A DNA stretch of 64,000 nucleotides. Source: Straminergon stramineum (lineage: Eukaryota; Streptophyta; Bryopsida; Hypnales; Calliergonaceae). Shown here piece by piece: positions 10,399 to 22,779 of this stretch; the first letter of the stretch is position 1; each line of letters begins with the position of its first letter. A program made the translations under genes and the position numbers. The stretch lies in NCBI GenBank assembly GCA_963920665.1, contig OY987273.1:4528501-4592500 (forward strand), written 5' to 3'. The notes under the pieces were generated by a model that made no database searches, had not been told where the DNA came from, and was given only the letters and a program-made list of their open reading frames with translations.

Positions 10399-11903
10399 AT
10401 CTAAAGGCCTTCCTTGTAAAGAATGTATTGACACGACGATCCAATGATTGGTGCAAAATGGAAGACCAAATTCAGAATCTAAATGCCTACTTCAATCGGC
10501 TAACTACAACAAGACTTGAGGATGAGTATGATGACGACGAGATGATGGTAGAAGGAGACTACTAGGAGTTCACTGATCCCCAACAGGTTGAAGCCTGGAG
10601 TTTGACTATGGTGCCCCACATAGACAACATGGTCTTCAATATGAAATACAAAAATTCAAAGGTCTTCATATCCCTTTTATATGATGAGAAAGTGAAAGAC
10701 GTTATCAATGACGTTTATCCAGAGATCAAAGTACGATGCGTGATAACCAAGAGTGAATTGGCATGCGACAAGCAATACCACTTTACGATTTGCTTAAACT
10801 CGGAGAAGATCCCTTTTACGATGGTACCTTTCCTTCAGAGTCTGAAGCCTACACCTTATAGTAACAAGATCAAAAATCTGGAGAAGAAAGTAGACGAGAA
10901 CTATTATAGTAACGCCGACGGTTCACCTTTCACAGGAAAGCGTCTTTGTACTAAATTGCACTATCTTTTCAATTCCTTCGAAGTACTAAAAGAGAAGCAC
11001 GCAATGCAACAATTGTTTATGGCGCCTCGAACAGTCTTTGTTGAATTCGGTAGTCAGGGTGAAGGTCAACCATCTGTGGGGACACAAACGCTAGGATCTC
11101 AAGGTCGGGGGAAGAAGAATAAGAAGCTACCTCCAACACCAACATCTATGACACAAAGCAGTCCACTGGGCTCAACCTCTGCAAAAAAACCCATAGAGAA
11201 GACATCCGAGCAATCGGGTCCAGGAGAATTGAGTTATGCAGATCTGATGGCAATGTTGACCCAAGCGTTGCAGACGGACTGCAGAGCGGACTACAAAACT
11301 GTGAGTGCTGTCTATAGAAAGTTTTGGGAGACATGCACAGATGCATATTTTTTAGGGGTGGATCAGAGGAAAGTGCTTCCCTTGGAGCAGTTGATTGAAG
11401 CACCCGCTGAATTCAACATACGCGTCTTAGAGACCCATTTGGTGGAGTCCATGATGAACTGGCTTATTCATATTCCAAACAAGAGCACCAAACAAATCCT
11501 TTGCATGATGCCAGTTGGTCCCATGAAGAAGCCAACAAAGTAGGAAGATATTCAGCATAGCTTATTCTACATCATCAACGGTCAACATAGGGTTGCCGCG
11601 AGCAAGATGATGATGGAGGAAGATAGCGGGATTGATAAGACGACCCAAAAGGAGTTCGAGAACTGGAACTGTTTTATCATGTGGTCAAATGATGCTGAGA
11701 AGTTGCGGTCCATCTCCGCCTATTACAATCGCGTTAACCACTTTCAAGCAATACAACCGTCCTAGGCGACTAACATTCTTGGAGCAAGAACCGTATGGGT
11801 GAACATGGGTAGCCCAAAGAATCCAAAGGGTGCTATTGTTGTAGGAACAATCCAAATGGCTTGATGGAATAGAGAGTCATTAAAGCAAACAACAAAATTT
11901 AGG

Positions 11904-12058
11904 GTGAGTAATTTAGGTTAGGTCGACCTGAACTGCAAGAGTAGTGGTGACATCTACAATGTGCGAGTGTTGATGAAGTCTAAAACAGATGAACAATTGA
12001 TTTTCTGAATACTATGTGTATTTATTTGAGGATTGACATGTTGCATAATAATATGTAG
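11904..12058 (+). other. Locus A intron with one palindrome
   Basis: AGG|GTGAGTAA donor and ATATGTAG|GAG acceptor keep the frame. The palindromic TTAGGTCGACCTGAA is at 11918-11932. The homologous introns of C (49600-49703) and B (around 34920-34995) each carry one palindrome as well. Confidence 0.6.
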
Positions 12059-13411
12059 GAGTTCGAGAAAGCAATGCATCAGCGCTTTGCTATAATAAAA
12101 GTAAACAAGAATCACATGCTATCAAAGAAGAAGGGGGTGGAAGATAAAATGAGACTTATAATTGAGCTAAAGATTATTACCACACCTACTCATGTATATA
12201 ATTTGTGGAGTGAAGTCATCACCAACTCTACACACCAAGAGCTCTTCGATCTAGACACGCTCATGGAGTTCAACGAGAAGGAAAATTGGAAGCAAGAGAG
12301 TTGTGCTTTGAGTCGAGATTATTTCAAGCCATTGGGAAATCTTAGTTATGATGATTTGGAGAAGTTGGCGAAGCACATTTTGAATTAGTTGGGAGCTAAG
12401 CGCACCCTCAAGTATCTCAAAGTCACTATCAAAGCGATATTGCTGGGCCTTGATAGCTGTTATAATACTAAGGAGTGGGTGGAGCATCGAAAGTGAAAGC
12501 AATTGGTGAAGAGGGAGCTTTACCAAATTGACCCCGACCTCAGACTGTTCAACACCAACAACGAACTTATAGTTGCCAACTAGAGGGAATTTAAAAGAAC
12601 CCACAATATTACAAGCGCAACTATGAATGTGTTGTTAGAGAGGCCCGGTGAGGCTTTTTTTGCACAAGCAAAGCAAGTGAAGACAAGAAATAAAATGGCT
12701 ACATAGATATCACCTTTAGTTGTAGAGTTTTTTAGAGTCTTCCTTGAGAGACGAAATTGTTTCATAGCCCTGACGGGGGTCGCTTATCTCCAACCCTACT
12801 GAATTGTGGAGAACAAGCATTCTTTGTGGCCGCACATGGCATGGACCAGCACCAGGGCCAGCGAGGTGAAGTTGGGGGTCATAGACTTCAGAACTATCTC
12901 GGGCGTATTGCAAAAAGAAAATTCCATAGTGGAGAAGCCATTCTTTTACGAAGTCTTGACCTCTATGGAAAAAATGAAGCAGCCTCTCTTGGAGGAAGTG
13001 AAGTCTTGGTTATTTATTTGCGCCGATGAGAAGGACCAGGCGCAAGTTCTTGCATAAGTCAAGAGGAATGAAGTTCTAAAGACTTTCCACATGAACTGTG
13101 CGGATTATTATCCGACAAGGAACGAGTGTTTGATGGATTTGCCAGCGAACAACGTTAAGGCGTTGAAGAAAGTGATACTCATTTTTCTTCAAAGCCTAGA
13201 TAATGTGTACCAAGCAAGAATATATCTAGAGTTCATAGCTCCACATACACCAGTGTACAAAGAAGCACGAAGATACAATGAACTGCCTTTCAGAATGTAC
13301 AATATGGAGCTTAGAATGGAATTCTACCTATGGGTTGTGAAGAAATTTTGTAATCCAAGGTCAAGTGTCTTCTCTATCTTTGCTAGTGGCAAATTGACAT
13401 GTGCTACATTG

Positions 13412-13604
13412 GTAAGTGATAGAATGCAAATCAGATCGGTTCGACTTGATCTACATACTTGGACATAATTTGTATAGTTTCTCTAGCAATGAAATTTCAT
13501 AGAATGTCACCATTTATAATACTTCATGCTTATTCAAGTCGGTTCGACCTAAAATGCAATAACCACATAATTCTAAACTAGACATTGATGTGAACACATT
13601 GCAG
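13412..13604 (+). other. Locus A intron with two palindromes
   Basis: The donor is GTAAGTGA and the acceptor is CATTGCAG before ATGAG. The palindromes are imperfect, at about 13431-13449 (AGATCGGTTCGACTTGA) and 13533-13553 (TTCAAGTCGGTTCGACCTAA). Homologous introns in C (48009-48246) and B (about 33385-33520) also carry two. Confidence 0.6.
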
Positions 13605-14627
13605 ATGAGTTCAGTAAATGTATACGCAGTAGTCCGAGACATCGAATCTGACTTGAGGAGCAACATTGCTACTCTAGCATTGAAGCTTGACAAAGACAAT
13701 TTCTTGGACATTGGATACTTTGTTGATGCCATACAGTTTCCGACAATGATGGGGTTACAATCGACGCCTTCTTCAACTAGGATGAGGACTAGGTCAACAA
13801 CAGGGTCCCCGAGTAGTCGGGTAGAAAAGAAGAAGGCCGCAATCTATGATGAAGAAGAGGAAGATGACAATGAAGAGGAGGGCTCTGATGATGAAGTAGG
13901 TCTCGATGACATGCCGATGCCAAGTCGATTCACCTTCCAAGATCCACTACGGTTGTTTACCTCTTTAGGATTGCCCGCTTTAGGAGGAGTGTGTGCTACT
14001 CCAGTGACTCCTTCCTCGAATAAGCACCCGACGAAGAAGAGGAAGGTGGACCCCATGAAGTTTGTTCTAGAGACGTTAGCTTCTCTTATGAGGCAACAGG
14101 AGAGTATGCGTCTGGACCAAGCGGAAGATAGGGCGGAGAATAGAAGTCTCCAGGAGAAGATGAATCAAAGGTTTGCTTCCTTAACGGAAAGCATGATTAT
14201 GGAATAGAAGCATAATCGGGAAATGTGGCAGTAATATTTGAACAAAAATGAAGCCACGCTGATAACGTCCCTATAGCCTGCCTCTACATCACAACAACGC
14301 CTGATTCAGAATCAAGCCATTGGATCAAATGATAGCGAAGTCTCTGTTCCGCAAGGGGTTGTAGCATTGCTTGCAACGCTTCCTATAGGCACCCAAGAAT
14401 TTGACTATCCTTCTCCTACCAATGACACTAATGTAGGTCCATCTCTCTTGTCAGAGAAGACAGAAGCCACCGATTCAGAGGTTGCTGTACACGAGGTGGC
14501 CGAAATTACATTGAGAGATACGAAGGATGCCGGCACCGAGCCAAACCTGCTCGTGGAACCAGCCAATGTAGTACTCGAACTAGATATGGTTCTCGGTGAA
14601 GGTTTACTAGCAGGTTCTACTCAATAA

Positions 14628-14857
14628 TCACTCAATGTCATTTGTTTTAGCTCGACTCGAGCTGATTTGTATCATAGGGTGTTACATGTAGATATAGTGT
14701 AGGTTCAGGATTTTTGCAATGGAGAGACATGTTTACCAATGAACTATGGAGTGAAAGAGTTTAAATTTTAATTGTATATATTCAAACTCAACTCTTGAGC
14801 CAGTAATATATATCACTCTTATAGAGTATCATTTCGTAAATGAATCTTGAATCGCAG
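14628..14857 (+). other. Intron or spacer between the ParB/MTase-like and FCP1-like parts, locus A
   Basis: It contains the perfect palindrome AGCTCGACTCGAGCT (14649-14663). It ends at an acceptor-like ATCGCAG (14857), after which homology to locus C resumes. The corresponding spacer of C carries one degenerate site (46975-46988). Whether this joins one long transcript or separates two genes cannot be decided here. Confidence 0.4.
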
Positions 14858-16041
14858 GGCCACTTAATTTACCAATTGTCTTTGCATCACCGTGTACACC
14901 CACTATACAATCACATCCTCTATCATTTCCTCTCTTTGTAACTGAAGATGAACTCCATCGGAGCACGGCCCCCAAAGTTGATGTGCAGAACGTGGCTATT
15001 GTCCAAGAATGGAAAGTAGCGATACAGGAAACCTTAACAATACCTTGCGGATCCTCTAAAAAACACGTATGCATCGGTTTTTTGTTTGTTCATACTTCGA
15101 TTGGTCCTCATGTGTATTGCCATTGTGCTCTTCTATTTGTACTTCTTGGTGAGGACATGTTTCTATGTGATTTCGCTGTAGGTCTGGAATGAGACAATAG
15201 AGCATCATAACTACCTACACATTCACCCGTTTGATAGCAGGAATCCAGTCCTCCATTTGGTCGTGGAGGAACTTCAGAGGGCGTCAATCAGCCATTCAGG
15301 TCTAGGGTGGCAGAGAAGTGGATCAATGTTATCTTGGACCTAAATGGCATTCTATGTGTCTGCGAAGATTGGAAGTCCAAGGTTTTGTCACATAAACACT
15401 TCAAGAACTCCTCAGGATCACACTCAACCATAGAACCTACTTTAGTGGGACCAAAGGCTATGTGGGTGAGACCCACTTGCTCCGATTTCCTCTCGGAGCT
15501 AGGAAAAATTGTAGTGATATCGATGTGGAGTTCTATGAAAAAGTCCACCACTGAGATGATTTGTGAATATCTTTTTCGAGGCTTAGTGGGACCCTTCCTT
15601 ATTCTTGGGCAAGACTCTTGTCAAACTATTAAGAGCAGAGATAGAGCCGGAAGGTTGTCTTCCTTGAAGGAGCCAGGGACAGTCAAAGACTTGTTCTTGA
15701 AAAATCTAGATATGTTATTCAATGGCTCAAGAGGAAGCTTTAGTACCGACAATACTGTCATTGTGGACGACAGCCCAATAAAACATATAATGAACAAGTC
15801 TGATAATGTCATTCTACCAAATTCTTGGAGTTATAGGGGAAATGGTGTGAGGGATACTTTTCTACTTGAAGTACTGTTTCCGTGGTTTAAGCGTCTACAT
15901 GTCGCTTGCAATCAAGGGTTGAAGTCATTTAGGAAAAACGGTCGAGGAAGAATTGGGCGGCGAATGCTATGCAATGAAAGGAATCAAAAAGAATACAACA
16001 AGCTCATGGATGTAGTTTGTGCATCTTCTAGTGTAAATTAG
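14858..16041 (+). pseudogene. Locus A: FCP1-like HAD phosphatase domain
   Basis: An upstream exon (about 14858-15066, Pro/Ser-rich, matching C) precedes an intron ending near 15277 or 15299. The main frame then runs to TAG at 16039-16041. HAD motifs are recognisable: DLNG at 15337 in place of the usual DLDET, ISMWSSMKKS as motif II, a Lys in the LKEP.TVKDLFLKNL segment, and VIVDDSPIK near 15760 as motif IV. DLNG and WSSM with a GQD.C segment match the plant DLNG-type FCP1-like subfamily. The nucleophile Asp is kept but the second Asp is Asn, so protein-phosphatase activity is uncertain. The main exon is stop-free; the exon phases at the upstream junction do not fit cleanly, so decay or a misjudged splice site is possible. 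Confidence 0.65.
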
Positions 16042-16399
16042 GTTAGTTCCTAAAGAGCTCAATTTAGATTGGCATGGTTTCATTAGACTTTCATTTCAGC
16101 TCGGCACAACCTGAATTGTACATATTTGTTAATATAGTTATGAATAAAATTGTTTCTTGGTTTCATGGATGCAATTGTGTTCTTGCATTTACATTGGTTT
16201 GACATTAGTCCTTTGATACATGTTCAAGAAAACTCAGGCATGATGTGTTCTTTGTTTTTACGTATTTGGATAGACCTTTGTTTTTAATTTCAGTTCTTAT
16301 CAAATAATTGGCACTCCGATGACCCATGTCCTAGGAAGTGGACTTGCTTGCGCAGCATCTACGAACTCCATCTGAGACTACGGGTAGTACTTAATCCTC

Positions 16400-16921
16400 A
16401 GCACTAGGAACTTCCTAGGATCAGCAGCTACTACGAATTCCACGATGGACTTCTCACCAAAGGTCATTGAGGACGGTGTGGTTGACAGCCCTTCCAATGG
16501 AAGGAAACGACATGCACTTTTATGATCCCCATCTCCATTGTGATCTACAGGCCATCCTACCTCGGCAACACCCTTCAACAAAGTCCCTTAGAGGAAGGTT
16601 TATGAGGACTTCGGATGTCAAGTCGCTCCAGCAATGTTGAAGTCTGAGGTTTTATCTGTGACACAACATTCACTCCCAAATATTGCACCTTTGATTCCAC
16701 GACACCATGCATCGTTTGAAGGGGGGCGAATGAAGCGGTCTCATGATGGAGTATCTTACAGTTGCTACTCGACTCCAATTTGGGATGCATGGGAGCGGAA
16801 GTCATTGGAGGTGCAACGGCAGAACTATTGGCGTAAGTACAAGAAGATGGAAACAGGGTATAGTCGAGGACCAGAGATTTTGAAGGCAATTCAGGAAATC
16901 AAGAGCAAGTCACACTCATGA
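16400..16921 (+). pseudogene. Locus A: conserved tail exon of unknown function
   Basis: A frame matching 45060-44542 of locus C: AATTNSTMDFS, then GVVDSPSNG, RKVYEDFG, W(D)AWERK and GYSRGPEILKAI..IKSK at the end. Three stops interrupt it (TGA, TGA, TAG in the segment before RKVYED) where C has sense codons (C-S-P-S-P-L-K-S and P-Q-R). I do not recognise the domain. It may be the last exon of the FCP1-like gene or a separate small gene. A weak palindrome relic (TTCAGCTCGGCACAACCTGA, starting at 16095) lies in the preceding intron or spacer. Confidence 0.5.
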
Positions 16922-17742
16922 CAGTTGTCTTTATGACAAATTTTATTTTTGTAAATAAATGATAGCAATGATAAATACTACATAGAACCCTATGTAGGAT
17001 ATGAGGATGGCTTCCTTCATGGGATCATATACCCTAAATCTAGGAAAAAACTTTGTACATTGTTGCAATCCTCATACTCAAGGACATGATGTTAAAGACT
17101 ATGTTGAAGGCATCAGCACCATTGAATGCAATCCTTGATCTATTACAAACCGGATATTCAAAGTACCTCATCTTTATCGATTGTAGCAGTCTTGCAAGTA
17201 GATTGCTTGTGAACATGAGGGCATGGTAATTGAATAATGAAGTGGATGTTGAGCTTTGACTGGATCTAAGTTAGGAAGTTGTAGAATTAGAAATATGCAG
17301 GCGTCGTTGTAAGCATTTTCATAAACAACAATCCAAAGAAGAGCATGAGGATTGTGATTTATGAGAATGCTCAGTGGCATTTGGATATTTGTTTTTCTAC
17401 AACTTCCTTGCCTAGATCTTGCCAAATCTCATCATGCACTTCATTCTTCAATCACCATGCCATCGTCTTCTCAAGCAATCTACTTGTAGTGTCCAACACG
17501 TTTGATGGAGATGAAGAACTTAGTTGCTAGGAATGTAACTTATAATAGGCCATGTGTGTACAAAGATTTGTTGATAATATACATATAATACATAGTTATT
17601 TGCTTATGATATTTCATTTATTGGATTACAATTCACATTTATTGCATGATGTTTTGAAATTTTGTATTTCCTCAGAGGTTTTGTATGTGATTGTTGTGCT
17701 TTCTAGTGTTAAGGGACCATGGATTCTTTTCACATTTACAAT

Positions 17743-17803
17743 AAATAGTACTTTTAAAACTCTTATTTCAGTGGAAATCTCCCATTTTAATGAATATGGT
17801 GTT
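17743..17803 (+). repeat. 3' terminal motif of locus A element
   Basis: ACTCTTATTTCAGTGGAAAT followed by CTCCCATTTTAATGAATATGGTGTT ends at 17803. The same two-part sequence is found inverted at 44200-44245 (end of locus C) and 26705-26750. The final 15 bp match the terminus of both DUF7869 units with one or two changes. Confidence 0.5.
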
Positions 17804-20800
17804 GTAGGTAAATTGGAACTTTGCTCCTTCTTACAAAGCAAATCCGACACTTCCCTTGTGAAGCACTATAGTTTTCTATGTCATGAATGAACAATGTTAA
17901 CAGAGGAACTTGCACAGGCAATGGGTACTGGTAAACTATACACAAGGTCTTCCTATATCACAATAAGAAGCATTTTAGGTCAATCATACTTGTAGAGCAT
18001 CATTCACCTAATCCACTCACTACATTGTCTACTAGATTTCAAATAATGAACATGCACTTAAACTTAGACATGTACTACCGTTGCTAATAATAGAAATAAT
18101 GAGCACCTTCATGATTGTTGCCATTCATACCATCTTTTCTCAAAGACTTGGAAGGTGAGGAAATGAAAGTAACATTCCAAACTACATTGTCCACATTACA
18201 ACCATAAAAGAAAGTAGCCCTAAACTCCACACTTCGATGTACGTGGAAGTTCATATCTGCCCCTAAGACCCGAATGGTCCACTTGTCACTTTATAAATAA
18301 CAAACTACTCTCCTCCATGTACCTCGCTATTGTACTTCAAGTTCACCAACCCAAGTGTACAAATGATCATCTTCTACTAAGTACATGCATAGAAGGAGTA
18401 TCTACTAATAGTGTAAACTAGATCTAAAAACTACAATGTCAAACTCATTGGAGCAATATCTCTTCTCTTCCATCGTTATCTCCACAATATCTAGAGTGTT
18501 CTAATGAACTTCGCTTGAGTTCATTGGAAATTTGCAACAACGTTGAGTCCTCTACAACTTCAACAATACTTTAAAGAATGTGACAAGAATCTTCTTCTAC
18601 ACACAGTCTACATCAAAAAAAAAACTAACAAATTCCCATATTCACTACTATGACAAAATCTACTTTTTGTTAATGATGGTGTTCAAACTTGAAGAGCTAT
18701 ATATACTCTTACAATCCTTATTCACAGTTCCCATATGATGTCTACAGCTCATATGTCTAATGCTAAACTTTCATCTCCATCTCCCCGATGCATATGAAAG
18801 CCATGTCTCTAATCACTTTGATGAGGACACATGTTCCTTACATGAACCTCATATGCATAACCCTTATCGAGACAAGACACATTCAAAATTTGATGTACAA
18901 TATCTTCAATTCTACTTCAATTTGCGTACTCTTGAATGTCTAGTTTTGTATTGCCTTTCAGAGTCCAGTTCGGTGCTTCATGTACCAACAAATAGAACAT
19001 CAAATTTTCAGTAGACACCCTTCTCTAAAAACTTTGGTCTGGACAGAAATCAAAAGTGTTATCACTCATCTTGTTTTCTTCTATCTTCAAACAGTTTGTA
19101 CAACATATTCAATGAAAACATGTTAACAAAATGAAGTTTCTAGCATTCTCTTTGACTTCAAAGCTTTCATAATAGTGGTTGAGCACTTGCCACTCTAGAA
19201 ACATGAACTCATGTTACAAACACTTGGAAGAAATGAGAACATCACGTGCAACGCAATGTGATTGCGCACTTTGTCCCTACTATTATCCTATTCATAACAT
19301 AACCAATATTGGCAAATTCTTTGACGCCCTTTCTTATAATTTAAAGTATCTCTATACCTATACATAAACTTGCATGTGGAGAACATCACTACTAAAAAAT
19401 TGCTACAACTCATAGACGTATACAAATAGAATCATATGATAGTGCTTCATGTTGGACTTGACATATGCACTACATATTGTTCAACATTAGTCCCCTCATA
19501 CTTTGTACAACACGCAAAGTAGAAGCCACAAGAGTAGTCACTACAACAAGCTCTGACTGATCTACTCTAAACACAATCAAAATCGTTTTATTTCTTACAT
19601 GTATGCATGATGAAACATGTGGCCTTGAATGGCCCGAATGTACAACTCCCTCAACATGATAGGAATGAATCACACATAGTTTCAATTTGTCTGCACTTTA
19701 TCCTCAATTGTTACTATGACCAAATGACTCCTCATTCCTTAGCACTATACACGCCTCAATGCCACAACTCAACAGAATGGACATAGTGTGTTAGGCTTGC
19801 AATTGACATGGCCACTGGTCAACTCTCATTCATCAATCTCCATTGTGGAAGACTTGTAAAACATTTGCTTTCATGTACGTCTATGACAGTCACCTACTAC
19901 CACCATGATGAACATTGCAATGAATACACAAAGAACAAGCATTTTCCATTCAAATATGAAACACAAAGAGAAATACATACTATGAAATTCACTTACTATA
20001 CGCTTATTGCGTTGTAAAAATAGATTCTTCTTCAACTACATACTATGGAAATCATGAATGCAACACCTTCTATTAACTGAAGAATCACATATCCTATTAT
20101 GACAAGTGCACAATACTTCCACATGAAGGTATATCAAACTTATCACTTTCCGTTGAAATGTCTCCTTCATGACACCTAAATTGACACCAGGAAAAAAACC
20201 CACAGGTGCCCTTAGTATGTTCTTATTCAAGCACCACCTACATTGAAGGCATGAAATAAATAGCTAACAAAATTCACTTACGTTTTTTTATCATGATCAT
20301 GTAATCAGATCTCTTCCTCATAACAAATGTGATCTTCCTTGAACAACAGGAAAGATGCTCTATGACTGTTCGTAAATGATTCTCTTGTTCAATATTGCAT
20401 ACCATGACATCCCAAAAACAACTACTTAAACAACGGATGTTGGTAATGTCAACTCGCCTCATTAGAGTTCTAGAAGACTAGACTTAGAAGAAGCCAAATA
20501 AACCATAGACTTTAGTTCCAAATATGACACACATTGTGTGACGCAATTTGAAAGAATAATTTGTAAGTGTGGGGACAATACATCAACTACCAACCTTCAA
20601 GTCATGGTGCATAGAACATGATTAGTTGGACTATAACACAAAAAAGCAAACAACTTCCTTCACTTGGCTACCTATACAAATTGAAGTCATAGTATGGAAC
20701 ATTCTGTACATGTAGCACTTGTTTGCAATGTACGAGAGGAACAATAGTTGGCTTCCTTATAACATGCATAGAAAAAACTATGATTGTTATAGGTTGTCTA

Positions 20801-22080
20801 CCATGAAAACTTATCAATGGCTTCATTTCATCCTCCTCCGGCTATTTGTCAAGGATATTGTACATATAGGCACTTAATGAAGTACTATATATTTAAAAAG
20901 GCAACTCCTAAAACCTACAATTGAAACAAGTCATTGGAGACACTATCATTGACAGGAAATTATGATGTGTAGATAAGTGTGGTGCGCTTTGACATGGGGT
21001 ATCATGTCCATTTTCTTTCCGTTCACTACAAATTCATAGTCATGGCCCCTATCTATTGACAACCACCCCAAAGTATCTCTTCTTGTACACCTACGATAAT
21101 ACAGTGCGAGGAAAGCCTATGATAGTAATCACTCTCACCTGTGGTTCCACCACATGTGTTAAATTTCTGTTCATTTTGCACTTGCACATGTCTTTCACAA
21201 ACTGTTGAAGAAAATATTGAATACAAAAATATTAGCCATTCATTAGCATTCAATGTCATGACAATGAAAAATTTTTAGAATGATCCAATGGAAGAGCTAA
21301 ACATAAATTCTTCACCTCTACAACCAATGTGAATAGCAAAAAGCACGACTATAGTTTGTAATCACTTTTTCAACTACCATAACACAAACTTCATTACTTA
21401 GACATTCCAATACAAGAGTACAGTACTTCCATAATGTCAGTGTCCCTACTCCATAGCTACATCAACGACAACCTTCTATTAACAACTATGTGAACAAAAG
21501 AGACTACAAAATATGTTGGTTGAAATAGTTGTTGCCAAATGTGTTGCGCCTCCACAACACAGGAATCACACTTTGTATTCCCAACGAAAAAAACCCATCT
21601 TACACTATAGGGATTGCCTTGTTAATGATGTTGGTAATTGATAACAACAATGCATTTTAAGAATTGAAAAAAAATTAGAACTATTACATCTATGACAACT
21701 TCTACAACTCTAATAGTCTATGTTGTACGCGTAGCGGGCGGTAAATGCCATTTACAACACCAAAACGTGTAAACTAACTCAAAATATCGTCCCAAAGGAT
21801 TCTAGTATGTTATTGCAAGCCTAGGTTATCCGTTCTACTGACTTAAGCACTCTCTTTCCGGAATCAAATCTGGATTCCAATCCAGATCCACTCTTTTTCC
21901 GGATTCTAGATCCGTCATTTCACACACACACTGGTTTTTGATACCTCTGTTTTATCCTCAAAGGGTCCACCTTTGATTGTATAGAGGGGTAGGGACTCAC
22001 CACTCGTATTCCTCACACTCTCTTCTCTCTCAACACTACACAACACACTTAGACCAACTATTGCATTAGATCAAACCGGA
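17804..22080. other. AT-rich stretch without a recognisable gene
   Basis: Only scattered short frames (up to about 84 codons) with no conserved motif. Parts of 18.2-18.7 kb are visibly C-richer than G on the plus strand. I see no RNA gene, terminal repeats or homology to the other loci. Confidence 0.5.
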
Positions 22081-22779
22081 AACACCCTCACAACTTTCTA
22101 GATGGCCAATCCGGAAGGTAGGTCATACAGAGCCGCCTCTAGACTTTTCCATTACAACGATAGACCAACAGAAACCGGAACTGATATAGGGTTTGTAAGT
22201 CGTTTGCTAAACTGATCCTAAGGTTTGGCTGACCTTCTAGTAAGTGGTATGGGGATTTTTTCCATTGGCGGTTGCTTATCTCGGAACAGAACTCTCCCTC
22301 GTATTCCGGACATACACCCACACCACTCCTAATCGGATTTCCGTTATAGTGTTTTAAAGGCGTGTACTCAAAACCAAAATCACGTGTCTAGACTACGTTA
22401 CAAACGTTCCTCACAACTCAACTCCAAGTTCCCTTAGATCTGGATTCCTCCTTTCCTCCTCTCTTATACTTCCACACACTTCATAAAACAACTCCAGAAA
22501 GCTGGACATACAATAGTTCAATTCCTAAGGGTCTACTTGGTGGCATTAGATTAAAGAAAGGATGACAAAATACAAATCATAATGCTAGGATGGAATTAGA
22601 GGCAACAAACCCGCCCCACACTTTAAGAACTCAAAACATCCAAAGCCAAAAAGGCCCAAAAGTCACCTAGAAATCTAGGTGTCCACTCACAGACTTCCCG
22701 AGAGACCTGGAAAAGTCAGATCCTACAAATCCGGAACCCGGTCCTACACCTAGAAATCAGGATCTAATTCAAAATTAAA

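Larger units (their letters stand above)
10458..14627 (+). pseudogene. Locus A: ParB/DGQHR-like plus degenerate amino-methyltransferase-like protein (three exons)
   Basis: Exon 1 is 10458-11903 (482 codons), exon 2 is 12059-13411 (451 codons) and exon 3 is 13605-14627 (341 codons), all in phase 0. Introns 11904-12058 and 13412-13604 begin GTGAGT and GTAAGT and end in AG. Stops include TAG 10563, TAG 11541, TAG 11764, TGA 11861, TAG 12386 and TAG 14205; several are W, Q or R in paralogues. INGQHRVAAS (GQHR near residue 375) resembles the ParB/Srx or DGQHR signature. GVIDFR near 757 and VFSIFASGKLTC near 923, followed across the intron by NVYAV, sit in the order IV then I/II of beta-type amino-methyltransferases. 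The DPPY-type catalytic motif is not conserved, so activity is doubtful. PTKKRKVDP near 1075 resembles the SV40 nuclear signal and follows an acidic tract. A likely role is a nuclear, DNA-associated element protein, now a pseudogene. Confidence 0.6.
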
